From Rhynchopus euleeides (lineage: Eukaryota; Euglenozoa; Diplonemea; Diplonemida; Diplonemidae): a stretch of DNA of 64,000 bases. Both the position numbers and the translations under genes were made by a program. Positions 50,151-61,544 of this stretch are shown one piece after another (position 1 is the stretch's first letter; every line of letters starts with the position of its first letter). The notes under the pieces were generated by a model. That model was not told the DNA's origin. It saw only the letters and a list, made by a program, of their open reading frames with translations, and searched no databases. The DNA lies in NCBI GenBank assembly GCA_963210315.1, contig OY723239.1, positions 715,501 through 779,500 on the forward strand, in the 5' to 3' direction.

Positions 50151-50749
50151 TGTAGGTATGTCGTGGCCAGGTGCCCCTCAGGCAGGTAATGTCTCGGCGA
50201 GATGCCCCTCGGGCAGGAAAAATGCGTCTCGGCTAGGTGCCCCTCAGGCAGAAGTGGGTGTCTCGGTCCGATGCTCCTCGGCAAGATCGTGTCTCGGTCA
50301 GGAAAGTAGGAGTTGGATATCACTGACGTCACTTTGCTGCATCAGTATCGACCCATTTATCAGCACCCGACTGTTGCTCTTGGTCCCGCCTTTGTCAGCG
50401 CCTCTGTGACGGAACCTCCAGCTGAAGTATGCGTTTGGAAACCTTGAGCGCGATCAAGCGTGAAGCAGGTTTTCGGCGAGGCGCGGTGATAGTCTCGATG
50501 GCTGATGGGAATGTCCTCAATCCGCTGCGGCCACGGGCGCAGCGCTGTCCCGCTGTCACGTTCATAAGCGGCGGAGGACCACCTTGAACACCACGGCGTC
50601 ATCATCCCCATCTTTTTGCGCCCCTCCTTCGTGCTGATCCCCCCGTGCACCTCGCCGTCATTTATTAGAACCAGTGCGTGGGGGTGTTGTTGTCCTCAAC
50701 CGCGGCTTCGGCCCTCTTGAGACCTGACACGAGCATGGTGTGAGGGTCG

Positions 50750-51440
50750 TCTTCTCGGTCGGGATTTGGTGCCCCTCGGGCAAGATTGTGTATCTCTCGG
50801 TCGGGAGAGCGGGTGCCCCTCGGGCAAAATTTTTGTCTCGGTCAGGAGAACAGGTGCCCCTCGGGCGAGATGCTGCGTCTCTCGGTCGGGAGAGTGGGTG
50901 CCCCTCGGGCATAGTTTTGTCTCGGTCAGGATAACGGGTGCCCCTCGGGCAAAACTGCGTGTCTCTCGGTCGGGAGAGTGAGTGCCCCTCGGGCAGAATA
51001 TTGTCTCGGTCAGGAGAACAGGTGCCCCTCGGGCGAGATGCTGCGTCTCTCGGTCGGGAGAGTGGATGCCCCTCGGGCAGAATATTGTCTCGGTCAGGAG
51101 AACAGGTGCCCCTCGGGCAAGACTGCGTGTCTCTCGGTCGGGAGAGTAGGTGCCCCTCGGGCAAAATTTTTGTCTCGGTCAGGAGAACAGGTGCCCCTCG
51201 GGCGAGATGCTGCGTCTCTCGGTCGGGAGAGTGGGTGCCCCTCGGGCAGAATATTGTCTCGGTCAGGAGAACAGGTGCCCCTCGGGCAAAACTGCGTGTC
51301 TCTCGGTCGGGAGAGTGAGTGCCCCTCGGGCAGAATATTGTCTCGGTCAGGAAACCAGGTGCCCCTCGGGCAAGACTGCGTGTCTCTCGGTCAGGAGAGT
51401 GGGTGCCCCTCGGGCAGGGTAGAATGCTGCGTCTCTCGGA
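50750..51440. repeat. Composite tandem array, left arm
   Basis: Alternating ~40-bp units built on GTGCCCCTCGGGC, each followed by TCTCGGTCAGGAGAACAG or TCTCTCGGTCGGGAGAGTG. The inverted partner is at 54935-55625. Confidence 0.93.
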
Positions 51441-51567
51441 CGGTCAGATCGTGTGTCCCTCAGTCAGGAGAGGAGGTCTCGGTCGCTAAAAACGCGCCCC
51501 CTCGGGCAGAGTGGTTGTGTCATCGCTGTTGTGTCACACCAATTGCCTCTCGGGCGGTGTGTCTTTT

Positions 51568-51815
51568 TTGATTTGACAACTCCGGTTTGGTGTACCTCGA
51601 TGAGCTTACCTTACCTTGTCGTCGGACACAACATATCATCGTTGTCCCAAACCCCGTAACCCACGTGAAGTGGATCATCTGAAGTGCAGAATGAGGTGGA
51701 GCAGGTGGAGCACGAAACATAAGTAAACCATAGCAAGAGAGGCCAGCAGCAGTCCCGAGTCCATCGCGTTCCTCGTAGCATTTCCCGTACCACACAGGTG
51801 TGTTATGTGCAAAAT
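51568..51815. repeat. Repeat Y, copy 2
   Basis: Same 250-bp segment as 46915-47163. Here it closes the left inner arm. Confidence 0.92.
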
Positions 51816-52369
51816 TTTGGGCAATTTTTGCAGTGGGTGGCCAAATACAAGGGGGTGGCCGAATACAAGGGGGGGGGTCTTGTATTCGGCGGTCCGTGAT
51901 TTTTCCTAATTTTGGTGAATTTTGCTCCAGGTGACCTCGTGGAATCGCGATTTTCGCCTTCCATTGCACTATTCGGAATCCGTGCGGATCGTGGTGGGGT
52001 CATTTTGTGGGTGGAGGTGCCAAGTTTCACTCATGAAATGTGGGCCTGATTTGGCTCCTGATAATGGGAGGATATTCCCAGGAGTCAGCCACCTGTGAGG
52101 ACCCCCACACTGGTGTCCAAAACCCTATTCTTTTGAATGTTTGGATTCCGTGCGAATCGCAGTGGGGTCATTTTGACCATGGGGTGCCTGTTAGGACTGG
52201 AAAAACAGGCTGAAAATTTGAAAATTGGCCAAAATTCACGGACCGCCGAATACAAGACCCCCCCCCTTGTATTCGGCCTAAAATTTACTGGATTTCGAAT
52301 TTCCAGACCCCCCCCTTCTATTCGGCCACCCCCTTCTATTTAGCCCCCCCCCAGGGACCGTCTTAAGGT

Positions 52370-53520
52370 ACCGAAATCCGTCAACTTTACGACATTTTTC
52401 GACATAGGCAATTTTCGACCAGAAACCCCCCAAAAATGCTGAAAAAGTGGCCAGACCACCCCAAAAACCGCCCCTGGGTGTGGGACACCCACTTTGGTGC
52501 CCCGGAACGCGGCTGAAATGCTGTGTTGAAAAAAGTGTCATGGTTTGGTACCGAACCCCTCCCCGGGCGAGTCTCCCGAGCACCCTGTCACCTGCGTCAT
52601 CAACATCCCCCGTCATGTACCACGTTCTGCCGCCTCTGATGAGACATCTGAGTACTATCGGGCCAAAAAAATGGTATTTCAGCGAGTGTTCTGCCAGGTT
52701 TTTGCCGACATCCTCAACAAAGACCGGGTGTGCCTGCGAATGCAAAGGCGTCGCTCGGGAGGCGTTATTATGTGCCCTCCCTGAGGTGTCGGATGCATCG
52801 GGGACTTCATCAGGGGCAACGGCAATAGCGAAGTGGGTGTGGTGTATAACCTGTGTCACCCCGGCTCCACGGCACTGCAGCGGCACTTCTCAGGGGCGAT
52901 GATCCTCGTCATCTGCACCATCACCCCCACTTACGCGCTCTTCATTCCAGCACTGAAAGAGCTAAAAGAGAGGCCGGACGACGGTCAGAATGCTGGGGAA
53001 CTCAGCCGCAGATGGAAAGGAGAGGCCGGAGACGGTGCGCGAGTGGGTTTTGGGGCTGGCGTCTTTGGAAAATATGCCGGTGTGGGTTCCAAAGCCTTAT
53101 TCGGTGTGCAAACCGGCAGGCGCAGTGGTCGGTGGACGCTGCAGCAAGTGTGATCAGGAAATACTGGCGAGAAGACGCTCCTTCCCAAGCTTGTCACACG
53201 CATTTGCTCCCAAATTGAACCGAAGGCATCAGTGCCCACCCAAGACAAGAAAAGGCGGAATGTTGCGGGCAAGTAGGGCGGGACGGGCTCGGAAGGGTGG
53301 TTCAAATGAGGGGGCCGGAACCAAACCATGACACTTTTTTGAGCATGGTCACGGATTGGCTCAGAAGTGGCCAAATACCCCCAACAACCACCCAGACCGC
53401 CCCCAAATACTTCCAGGGGCCGGGGTTTCAAGTTTACTGCCATTTTGTGCGTGTTCCTCGCCTATGTGAAAAATCCCGTAAAGTTCCCCCCTTAACCTTT
53501 AGGTACCTAGCGACACACAT
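52370..53520. mobile_element. Degenerate 1.15-kb element with ~200-bp TIRs
   Basis: Left CTTAAGGTACCGAAATCC, ACTTTACGACATTTTTCGAC and AAGTGTCATGGTTTGGTACC are matched in inverse order on the right by ACCAAACCATGACACTTTTT, AAAAATCCCGTAAAGT and CCTTTAGGTACC, with about 20-25% mismatch. The interior has no convincing gene. Confidence 0.75.
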
Positions 53521-54552
53521 GTGTGTCGAAAAGTCAATTTTTTTTCGCACTGGGCAACCATATGCTTTCCACTACGAATTTTTGATCGATTTTTTTTATG
53601 GTGAGCTCAGATGTCGCAGAACGTTGCAAAGAAGCAAGAGAAAAATTACGATGCGGTCTCCCGACTACATTGGTTGCAAGGAAGAAAAATGCACTTTTTC
53701 GGAAAATCCCGAAAATCGCGTTTTTTTGGGTTTTGGGGATATTTTTCTCCATTACCAGCAACAGGGACTGTACTCCACCTTTTTCCTCGATTTTTTTTAT
53801 GGTGAATTGTTTTGGTCTCGAAAAAGCGCGTTTTCGCCATGTTTCGAAAATCCGGGGGGGTGCAAAAAACTGGGCTGCGCAACACAACCTGGAGAGGCCT
53901 TCCAAATTTACATAAATAGCCCCACTATCGCCAGAAAAAAAAATTCGGGAAAAAAAATATTCTCGGAAACGGCCAGAGCAGCGCGTTTCACGACAACAAT
54001 TTTTTCGAAAAAAGTCCAAAATTGAAAAATTTTCCTGCCGAGACCAAATATGGAGTCCACCTATTTCCAGGTTTTTGGTGGTTTTTGGCCACCCGGGGGT
54101 CCTGCATCTGTGGCCACAGAAATGGCCTCGAAACACCCCCAGGCACCCAAAAAACGTGTTTCTGGAAAGATATGTCCCAAAACTGCCCGAAAGTCACACC
54201 TGGGTCTGGTGACCCGACCTCACAGACCCTGCATTTTACACCTTTTTCACCGGAATATTGGGTCAGCAGGCAAAAGTCGAATTTTTTTGGAATTTTTCAG
54301 AAAATCTTGGCATCGTGGAATGCGCTGTCCCCGTTCTGCCCGAAAAACGCATTTTTCGGACTTTTTTCTCAGATCTGGGGGTCTGGTTCAGATGTGTGGT
54401 TGGGCTCTATAACCGCCCAAGAATATTTTGGGTGGTCATTGCGAGTGGCCGGCCGTGAAAAAAAAATATTTTTTTTCTCAAAATACAGCAGCAGTCTCTC
54501 GAGTCTTCCTTTCAGATGATTTTTGCATTGATCGCTTCCACCTTTTTTTTTT
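53521..54552. other. T-rich spacer inside the 9-kb structure
   Basis: AT-rich with many TTTTT runs and two blocks with GATTTTTTTTATGGTGA (near 53588 and 53788), which suggest a ~200-bp repeat. No gene supported. Confidence 0.5.
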
Positions 54553-54800
54553 GCACATAACACACCTGTGTGGTACGGGAAATGCTACGAGGAACGCGAT
54601 GGACTCGGGACTGCTGCTGGCCTCTCTTGCTATGGTTTACTTATGTTTCGTGCTCCACCTGCTCCACCTCATTCTGCACTTCAGATGATCCACTTCACGT
54701 GGGTTACGGGGTTTGGGACAACGATGATATGTTGTGTCCGACGACAAGGTAAGGTAAGCTCATCGAGGTACACCAAACCGGAGTTGTCAAATCAAAAAAG
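54553..54800. repeat. Repeat Y, copy 3 (inverted)
   Basis: Reverse complement of 51568-51815; it opens the right inner arm. Confidence 0.92.
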
Positions 54801-54934
54801 ACACACCGCCCGAGAGGCAATTGGTGTGACACAACAGCGATGACACAACCACTCTGCCCGAGGGGGCGCGTTTTTAGCGACCGAGACCTCCTCTCCTGAC
54901 TGAGGGACACACGATCTGACCGTCCGAGAGACGC

Positions 54935-55625
54935 AGCATTCTACCCTGCCCGAGGGGCACCCACTCTCCTGACCGAGAGACACGCAGTCTTGCCCGAGGG
55001 GCACCTGGTTTCCTGACCGAGACAATATTCTGCCCGAGGGGCACTCACTCTCCCGACCGAGAGACACGCAGTTTTGCCCGAGGGGCACCTGTTCTCCTGA
55101 CCGAGACAATATTCTGCCCGAGGGGCACCCACTCTCCCGACCGAGAGACGCAGCATCTCGCCCGAGGGGCACCTGTTCTCCTGACCGAGACAAAAATTTT
55201 GCCCGAGGGGCACCCACTCTCCCGACCGAGAGACACGCAGTCTTGCCCGAGGGGCACCTGTTCTCCTGACCGAGACAATATTCTGCCCGAGGGGCATCCA
55301 CTCTCCCGACCGAGAGACGCAGCATCTCGCCCGAGGGGCGCCTGTTCTCCTGACCGAGACAATATTCTGCCCGAGGGGCACTCACTCTCCCGACCGAGAG
55401 ACACGCAGTTTTGCCCGAGGGGCACCCGTTATCCTGACCGAGACAAAACTATGCCCGAGGGGCACCCACTCTCCCGACCGAGAGACGCAGCATCTCGCCC
55501 GAGGGGCACCTGTTCTCCTGACCGAGACAAAAATTTTGCCCGAGGGGCACCCGCTCTCCCGACCGAGAGATACACAATCTTGCCCGAGGGGCACCAAATC
55601 CCGACCGAGAAGACGACCCTCACAC
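54935..55625. repeat. Composite tandem array, right arm (inverted)
   Basis: Reverse complement of 50750-51440, with very few differences (for example ACCTG to GCCTG near 55341). Confidence 0.93.
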
Positions 55626-56282
55626 CATGCTCGTGTCAGGTCTCAAGAGGGCCGAAGCCGCGGTTGAGGACAACAACACCCCCACGCACTGGTTCTAATA
55701 AATGACGGCGAGGTGCACGGGGGGATCAGCACGAAGGAGGGGCGCAAAAAGATGGGGATGATGACGCCGTGGTGTTCAAGGTGGTCCTCCGCCGCTTATG
55801 AACGTGACAGCGGGACAGCGCTGCGCCCGTGGCCGCAGCGGATTGAGGACATTCCCATCAGCCATCGAGACTATCACCGCGCCTCGCCGAAAACCTGCTT
55901 CACGCTTGATCGCGCTCAAGGTTTCCAAACGCATACTTCAGCTGGAGGTTCCGTCACAGAGGCGCTGACAAAGGCGGGACCAAGAGCAACAGTCGGGTGC
56001 TGATAAATGGGTCGATACTGATGCAGCAAAGTGACGTCAGTGATATCCAACTCCTACTTTCCTGACCGAGACACGATCTTGCCGAGGAGCATCGGACCGA
56101 GACACCCACTTCTGCCTGAGGGGCACCTAGCCGAGACGCATTTTTCCTGCCCGAGGGGCATCTCGCCGAGACATTACCTGCCTGAGGGGCTGAGACATTA
56201 CCTGCCTAAGGGTCCTGGGTGGAAGCGTCCAATGCAACACTCACAGCATAGAGGCCAAGTGTTTCTCGTAGTATTTTCTCGC

Positions 56283-57532
56283 TGGCGCTAGTGATGTCGG
56301 CTGGCAGAAAAAACACACAACAAACCCCCCCCCCCCCCCCCCGCGTGTCGAGTGACCTTACCTGTCTGAAGTACAGAAAATGTGTCGGGTTGGGTGGAGC
56401 ATACACACACACATACACATATGTTCACACAACACAGGGCAAACCGCACAAACGTGTTCACACATCCGGCATCCTATGCGAAATACCCGCCGCTCCCCGG
56501 GAGCTGTTGCGGGAACCATCTGCTCTTCCGACCCACCGAGACTCTTGCCGTATTTTCTCTACCACACGGGGTGTGTTTTACCAAAAAATAGTTGATTCTC
56601 GGATCGTTCTGAAACAACGCAGTTCACCATAAAAAGAAATTCTGATTTTGGTGGAGTGGAAAAATCCTTACTGGGGAAGGTGGCCAAAATCCCGGATTTT
56701 GGGTGAATTAAGTCGCCCCCCCCACCGGTCTCAAAAGGTTAAGGTTTTCCCTAGCCCCCCCCCTCTACAAAGGGTGGTTCCATCCTTGTGGCCTCTGTGG
56801 ACAGAAAATGCGACAACGGGGGTGGGGCAGTGGGGCGCGGGGTGCAGTTGGGCCGCGTCAGCAGTGCGCAGGTCGTGCTGGGGCTTGGAAATGGGGAACC
56901 CGGGAAAGGGAAAATAGGTGAAAAAAAAAGAGGGTCCTCCCCACTAAAGAACTACGTAAGAACTACGTAAAAACTACGTAAATCGGCCCTTTCAGGGGCA
57001 CCAACGGTATACCAAAAGTTTTTTTGTTGGAACGCATGCCCCACCCGTTGTACACCACTCCCCGGTGTGATGAAGTGGTGTGAGTGGGGCCGCACGATCC
57101 AGCTGAAGGCACAGAAAGCTTCCCCAGTTGGCTACGCCGAACGAAACAAAAAGCAAACACATGCACGGAACGAAAAATAACTGGAACAAATGGCGTCTCA
57201 TATGGAAAAGCCACCGGAGCAGCCGGGCACCAATTCTCTCGGGTACCGTTCTGATGCACGTCCACCCTTCCACCGCCCTATAGCCTGCTGCTCACTGGAA
57301 CACAGCAATTACGAAAAGACGGGAACGGATGGTTGGGAGGGAGAGGTTGCGGTGAAACGCACTATAAAAACGCAGTCATCCAACATCCGTGGGGAAGAAC
57401 GCAGGGAGCTGGGTTGATACTGTGGGGGCTGGAGTGGAATCGGGAGCTCTCAAATGTCTCATTGAGACAACGGGGAAGTTGTTAGCTTGCAAGAGTCTGG
57501 TGCCCAAAAGAAAGAGCACGACGCGGCAACAG
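56283..57532. other. Intergenic spacer
   Basis: No gene supported. It holds a C run at 56327-56342, three copies of the 11-bp ACTACGTAAGA repeat at 56945-56985, and a GTTGGCTACGCCGAACGAAA stretch near 57126 that is shared with about 61240 (inverse near 45300). Confidence 0.55.
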
Positions 57533-59665
57533 TCAGAAGACAGGGACCCCACAGATCACTTCGTACACAGCTCCGTCGTCCGGCGGCACACGTGCTGTGG
57601 TGGGACGCAGCATCTCGCGCACAGCACCCGGTGGTGCCTCCGCCGTGTACAGGCACCGCATGTGCATCGACACCGCCAGATTCGACAGCGCAAGGCTCGC
57701 CTTCACAGCACCGCCTGACGCAGTCACGAAGCGCTGCCGTGCCGTCCCAACGGAACCGTGTTCGACAGGCCCGCTCGCGATACCAAGCGTCTCCAACGTC
57801 GCCCGCTCAAACACACGATGTGCAAACCGCAGTGCGCTCTCTGCGTGTGCCGTCCTCTTCTTCCCGACATTCCACCCGATGAATAAGTTGTTGGCGATCA
57901 GCGACAGCAGCACACCGCCGCTCTGTTCCAGCAGTGGCACAAGACCCGACAGTGCGTTGTCGACCTCGCCAAGATGCATGCTGCGGAGGGTGGCCACAGC
58001 GACAGTTGCATTCAGGCGTGTGGTGCTCCGCAAGGGGAGGGCAGAGGACCGCGTGGGTGAGGGCAGGGAGGCGTGAGACGTTGGGGACGAGGGGGCGTAG
58101 GACGACGAAAGGCTTGGCGCCCTGAAGTTCTGCAGAGGACGCTTCACACGCGTCTGGAGGCGGGCAGGCCACACGCTGCACACAGGCACAGGCTCGCTCA
58201 CACCCTTCAGGTCGGTGGGAACCGCGTTGCCTGCATATGCACCGACACACCCGGACACCCCACGCACACACGCCCACAGCTCGGCAGGTACCGCAACTGC
58301 ACCAGGCACACACACAGACTCGAGGCGTGACGCCACGTTCACTGTGTGTCCGAAGTAGTCCACACGCCCGGTCAGCGTGTTCGTCTCCAGCGTCACAGGG
58401 CCCTCGTTCACACCGACACGCACCGTCAGCCCGCCCCACAGCTCTGTCGGGCTGCAGATCCCGACCTCCAGCAGCGCAGCAGGCCACTCCGCCGCAAGCA
58501 GCTTCTCCTGCACGTCAAGCCCGAAGCACACACCCGCATGTGCATCCTCGAACGCAACCATGAAGGAGTCCCCGATTGTCTTCACCTCGTACCCGCCCCA
58601 CACAGACAGTGCAGATCGCATCACCCTGTTGTGAACCACCATCGCTTTCTTCATCGCCTCAGGTGCCGCCTCCCAGATCGATGTGGACGCACGGATGTCG
58701 GTGAACACGATTGCCGCTCGCTCGCTCTTCGCACCGGGTGCATCTGCTGCTGCACTGCCTGACGACATGCTGCGGCCATGCGGCGAATGCTGCTGCTGCT
58801 CCTCCAGCAGCACGGCAGGGAGGTACGGGCGGTACGCGCGCAGGTTCTGCTCCAGCCTGCGAAGCGCCTCGTGCATCGCTGCAGGCAGCCGCCCCTCCGC
58901 CTCCGCCTCCTGCAGCATCTCCGCCACGGTGTCGACGTCGTAGCCCGCCAGAAGTTGTGCAATCGCCTCCACAGTCTCGATGGTCCGTCCCATCGCCGCC
59001 TTCTCCCTCTCGGCCGACTCTGCGAACCCGCGTGTGGCCGCGAAGTCGACAAGCAGCACAAGCAGCGACAGCATTGCTTCCCTCAAACTTCGTGATAAAC
59101 CGACAGCACACGGAGCGTCTGTGCACTGCACAGTCACCTGCAGGGACTCCCACCTGAGTGAGCCCGGTGCCGACCCAGGCACATCGTACAGCCCGAAGCG
59201 CATCGCATTCTCTGCTGCTGTGATGAGGACCCACAGGGCAGCGACTGCTGTCAACCCTGTTGCGAACCGCTTCCCGAGACCAACTACCAGCGACAGGTCT
59301 GCAAGAAGTACAAAGGTTGGCCACACAGGCGGAGCGCCGAGGCTTCGCCGGTTGATGTCAGCAAATAGGAGGATCGCCGCGGTGAGTATCGTGTACGCCC
59401 CGATGATATTCCGAGAGAGATGCACACAGCAGACACACATCAGGGTCACGGCACCATTTATTATCCACAGGTAAACCATCACGAACACGTTGAGTGGCCA
59501 TTTTTCGGAACCGGCAAGCAGAACAGTTTGGTACAGCAGCACGACGGTGCACATCCAGAAGCAGAGTTGCCTGTTGCTGCGATCCTTTCCCTGGAGCTTC
59601 CCGTCCATTGATATGACGCGTTCGTACCAACCCATCCGTGTTGTTGTGCCCTCAAAGGACTCCAT
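57533..59665 (-). CDS. Membrane adenylyl cyclase with a second, degenerate cyclase domain, paralogue C
   Basis: 710 residues from ATG 59665 (MESFEGTTTRMGWYERV). Same plan as paralogue B: six or so membrane segments, NLRAYRPYLP linker, a cyclase domain with FTDIRAST, EVKTIGDSF and VDYFGHTVNVASRLES (all catalytic and adenine-selecting residues kept), then a decayed second cyclase fold (LLSLIANNLFIGWN, LGIASGPVEHGSVGTARQRF). Differences from B are concentrated in the membrane part, in the loop before the catalytic domain (a Gln/His/Ser insertion) and in the Pro/Ser linker between the two domains. It lies more than 40 kb from the other copies, so the family is dispersed. Confidence 0.93.
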   Translation of the reverse strand: MESFEGTTTRMGWYERVISMDGKLQGKDRSNRQLCFWMCTVVLLYQTVLLAGSEKWPLNVFVMVYLWIINGAVTLMCVCCVHLSRNIIGAYTILTAAILLFADINRRSLGAPPVWPTFVLLADLSLVVGLGKRFATGLTAVAALWVLITAAENAMRFGLYDVPGSAPGSLRWESLQVTVQCTDAPCAVGLSRSLREAMLSLLVLLVDFAATRGFAESAEREKAAMGRTIETVEAIAQLLAGYDVDTVAEMLQEAEAEGRLPAAMHEALRRLEQNLRAYRPYLPAVLLEEQQQHSPHGRSMSSGSAAADAPGAKSERAAIVFTDIRASTSIWEAAPEAMKKAMVVHNRVMRSALSVWGGYEVKTIGDSFMVAFEDAHAGVCFGLDVQEKLLAAEWPAALLEVGICSPTELWGGLTVRVGVNEGPVTLETNTLTGRVDYFGHTVNVASRLESVCVPGAVAVPAELWACVRGVSGCVGAYAGNAVPTDLKGVSEPVPVCSVWPARLQTRVKRPLQNFRAPSLSSSYAPSSPTSHASLPSPTRSSALPLRSTTRLNATVAVATLRSMHLGEVDNALSGLVPLLEQSGGVLLSLIANNLFIGWNVGKKRTAHAESALRFAHRVFERATLETLGIASGPVEHGSVGTARQRFVTASGGAVKASLALSNLAVSMHMRCLYTAEAPPGAVREMLRPTTARVPPDDGAVYEVICGVPVF

Positions 59666-60464
59666 GTGCGCGGCCTGACGACTACTGCCTGCGCGGAGTG
59701 TATGAGTCTGGGTGTGATTATGAGTGTGTGAGAGTCTGGGTGTGATTCTGCCTCCAGGCCCCTGCCAGCATGCCCACCCCCCCCCCCCCCCCTGTTTCTC
59801 AAATCGTACTCCTTTCGCTTTATTATAGAAACCCTGTCCAGCAACTGTGAGAGAAGTTCCGGACTACTTTTTGTTGAGCGCACACAACATTAAATGACGC
59901 ATGAATCGACCCGCCGCTGGATAAGCAGCACTGTGATACAACACGAGTTGCGGGTTGTGTGTCGCGCTGTGATTGTTAAGTCATTCCGTGCACACCGCCT
60001 GCGGGATGCATTTTTTTGCCGAGAGAGGCAGGGGGGTTTGATCGTCGAGAGTGAATGGAAAAGCAAGTCGCCCAGAACCTTCTCGCAATGTGAGTCCTTT
60101 TTGTAGTCACTACACCAGATATGCTGTACAAGGCAGATCAATGCACAATAAAGGGAGGCAGGGGGGGGGGGAGGCCATGCAAACAACAACCAGACACCGC
60201 CTCGCTTCTTGACTGCTTGCCTCTCTCGACTCGCTGCTCATGCAGTTGCTCCCTCTTCCCCCTCCCACCAGACTCGCGCGTCTTCTTTTGGCAAACACAC
60301 GCGTGTCTGGGAATGACCTGGAGAAATACAGATTCTCTCGCACAAGCCGACTGGCCGCTTCCGCCAGAGGCCGAGGCAGAGGGGATGGGTGGACAGGGGC
60401 GGGAACTGAGGGGTCGGGTTGAGGGGTTGTGTCGACAAAAAAGAAAATAGCCAGATACCTTTAT

Positions 60465-60625
60465 GATTTGGTTGTGTGGATTGGCCTTTCTGGTTACCTG
60501 TGTGGGGCGTGAAGTGTTCAGGTGGACAAAACAGTGCTCCCCCCCCCCCCCCCCACTGCAACCTTTTTTTAGAGCTGGACGCCTTCCGAGCACGGTGAAT
60601 GCGTTTGTCACAAAACAAAATAAAA
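60465..60625 (+). repeat. SINE-like dispersed repeat, copy 3
   Basis: Matches 31955-32085 with 15-20% differences and a long C run in the middle. Shared words include TGTGGGGCGTG, GACAAAACA(G/T)TGCTCC and CGCCTTCC-GAGCACGGTG. Confidence 0.65.
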
Positions 60626-60792
60626 TGAGAGATCTGGAGAGGAAAGGCAACAGAAAAGGAGGCATCGCCAGGCAGATCAACGAGGCTTCGTTCTGTTGAG
60701 TAAAAAATATCCCAAAAATCTCTGTGGACAAACTCCCCGAAACCTCCGAAGAAAGGAAGCTCGCTCGGTGCCCGCATGTGTGTTCATCACAC

Positions 60793-60897
60793 TGCCTTCG
60801 CTACCAGGTGTGAGTGAGTGAGCAGAAGTGAGCCACGGCCCACTTCCCCTCACTGACTGACGAGCTGTGACGAGCTGTGACTGGTAGCGAGGGCACC
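60793..60897. mobile_element. MITE family 1, copy 6 (decayed ends)
   Basis: The interior and inner TIRs (CTTCGCTACCAGGTGTGAG and GACTGGTAGCGAGGGC) match copy 2, including its GACGAGCTGT duplication. The terminal G/C runs are eroded and no target duplication is clear. Confidence 0.8.
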
Positions 60898-61544
60898 CAT
60901 TGTATATATCTCGCTTTCGAATCTCTGGTTTATCGTAATACTTCTATGTGTTGACAGCTCCCAACACTTCCTCCCCCTCCCCCCACTCAGGCATGTAGCT
61001 TGGGGGGTCCAGCTGGTCTCGAGACCAGCAGTTGCCTATGTTGCTGGTCTGGGGGGAAAACTAATGCAACCGAGTGAATCTCAAGAGAGAAGGTAGCAAC
61101 GACAGTTTGTGTTCTTCGAACGCAGAACACCTCTGGGTTCCCTCTTAGGGACTAGACTCCTTCGAACGCAGAACACCCCACCAGCCTGCCGGGCGTGTGA
61201 AGTGTTCGCAAGGATCCGCACGGTGAAAAGTTTCCTGAGTTGGCTACGCCGAACTTACAAAAAAAAAAGTATAAATCCGGGAAACCCCAGAATTTTTTTT
61301 GGTGGGGGGGTTTTCCCTCACACCAGGCCGAAGATGTACCCTGCAGCAGGCCCGAACCACGAGGATTTCGGCTCCCGATGACTGCTTCCTGCGCAGGACT
61401 GGGTTCAGACCTGATGTCGGAGAGATCCACACCGTGTTCAGCCCGGAAGGAACAGATGTTCACTACCGTGGCCTCCGGCGGCTGGGGGGCTCCGCCCCCC
61501 AGACCCCCCTGTGGCTTGTGCTTGTCAATATGCGACTGTGGGGT

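Larger units (their letters stand above)
47163..56282. mobile_element. 9.1-kb inverted-repeat structure with internal tandem arrays
   Basis: Outer ends are inverted copies of repeat X extended by CCAGGACCCTTAGG. Inner arms 50165-51815 and 54553-56190 are near-perfect reverse complements of about 1.65 kb; both contain the composite tandem array and repeat Y. The spacer (51816-54552) holds a smaller degenerate inverted pair. Left-side sequence 47241-50165 has no counterpart on the right, so the right side has lost, or the left gained, about 2.9 kb. No transposase is recognisable, so it is a non-autonomous or decayed foldback element, or a product of inverted duplication. Confidence 0.8.

Noticed and set aside
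50658-51571. Repeating ORFs on both strands (and their mirror at 54792-55705)
   Set aside because: Same cause: a stop-poor composite tandem repeat. No start context or non-repeat domain.
52278-53443. ORFs of 150-200 codons on the minus strand
   Set aside because: They read through the terminal inverted repeats of a degenerate element. The shared VMVWF/TMTLF text comes from the inverted arms, not from protein conservation.
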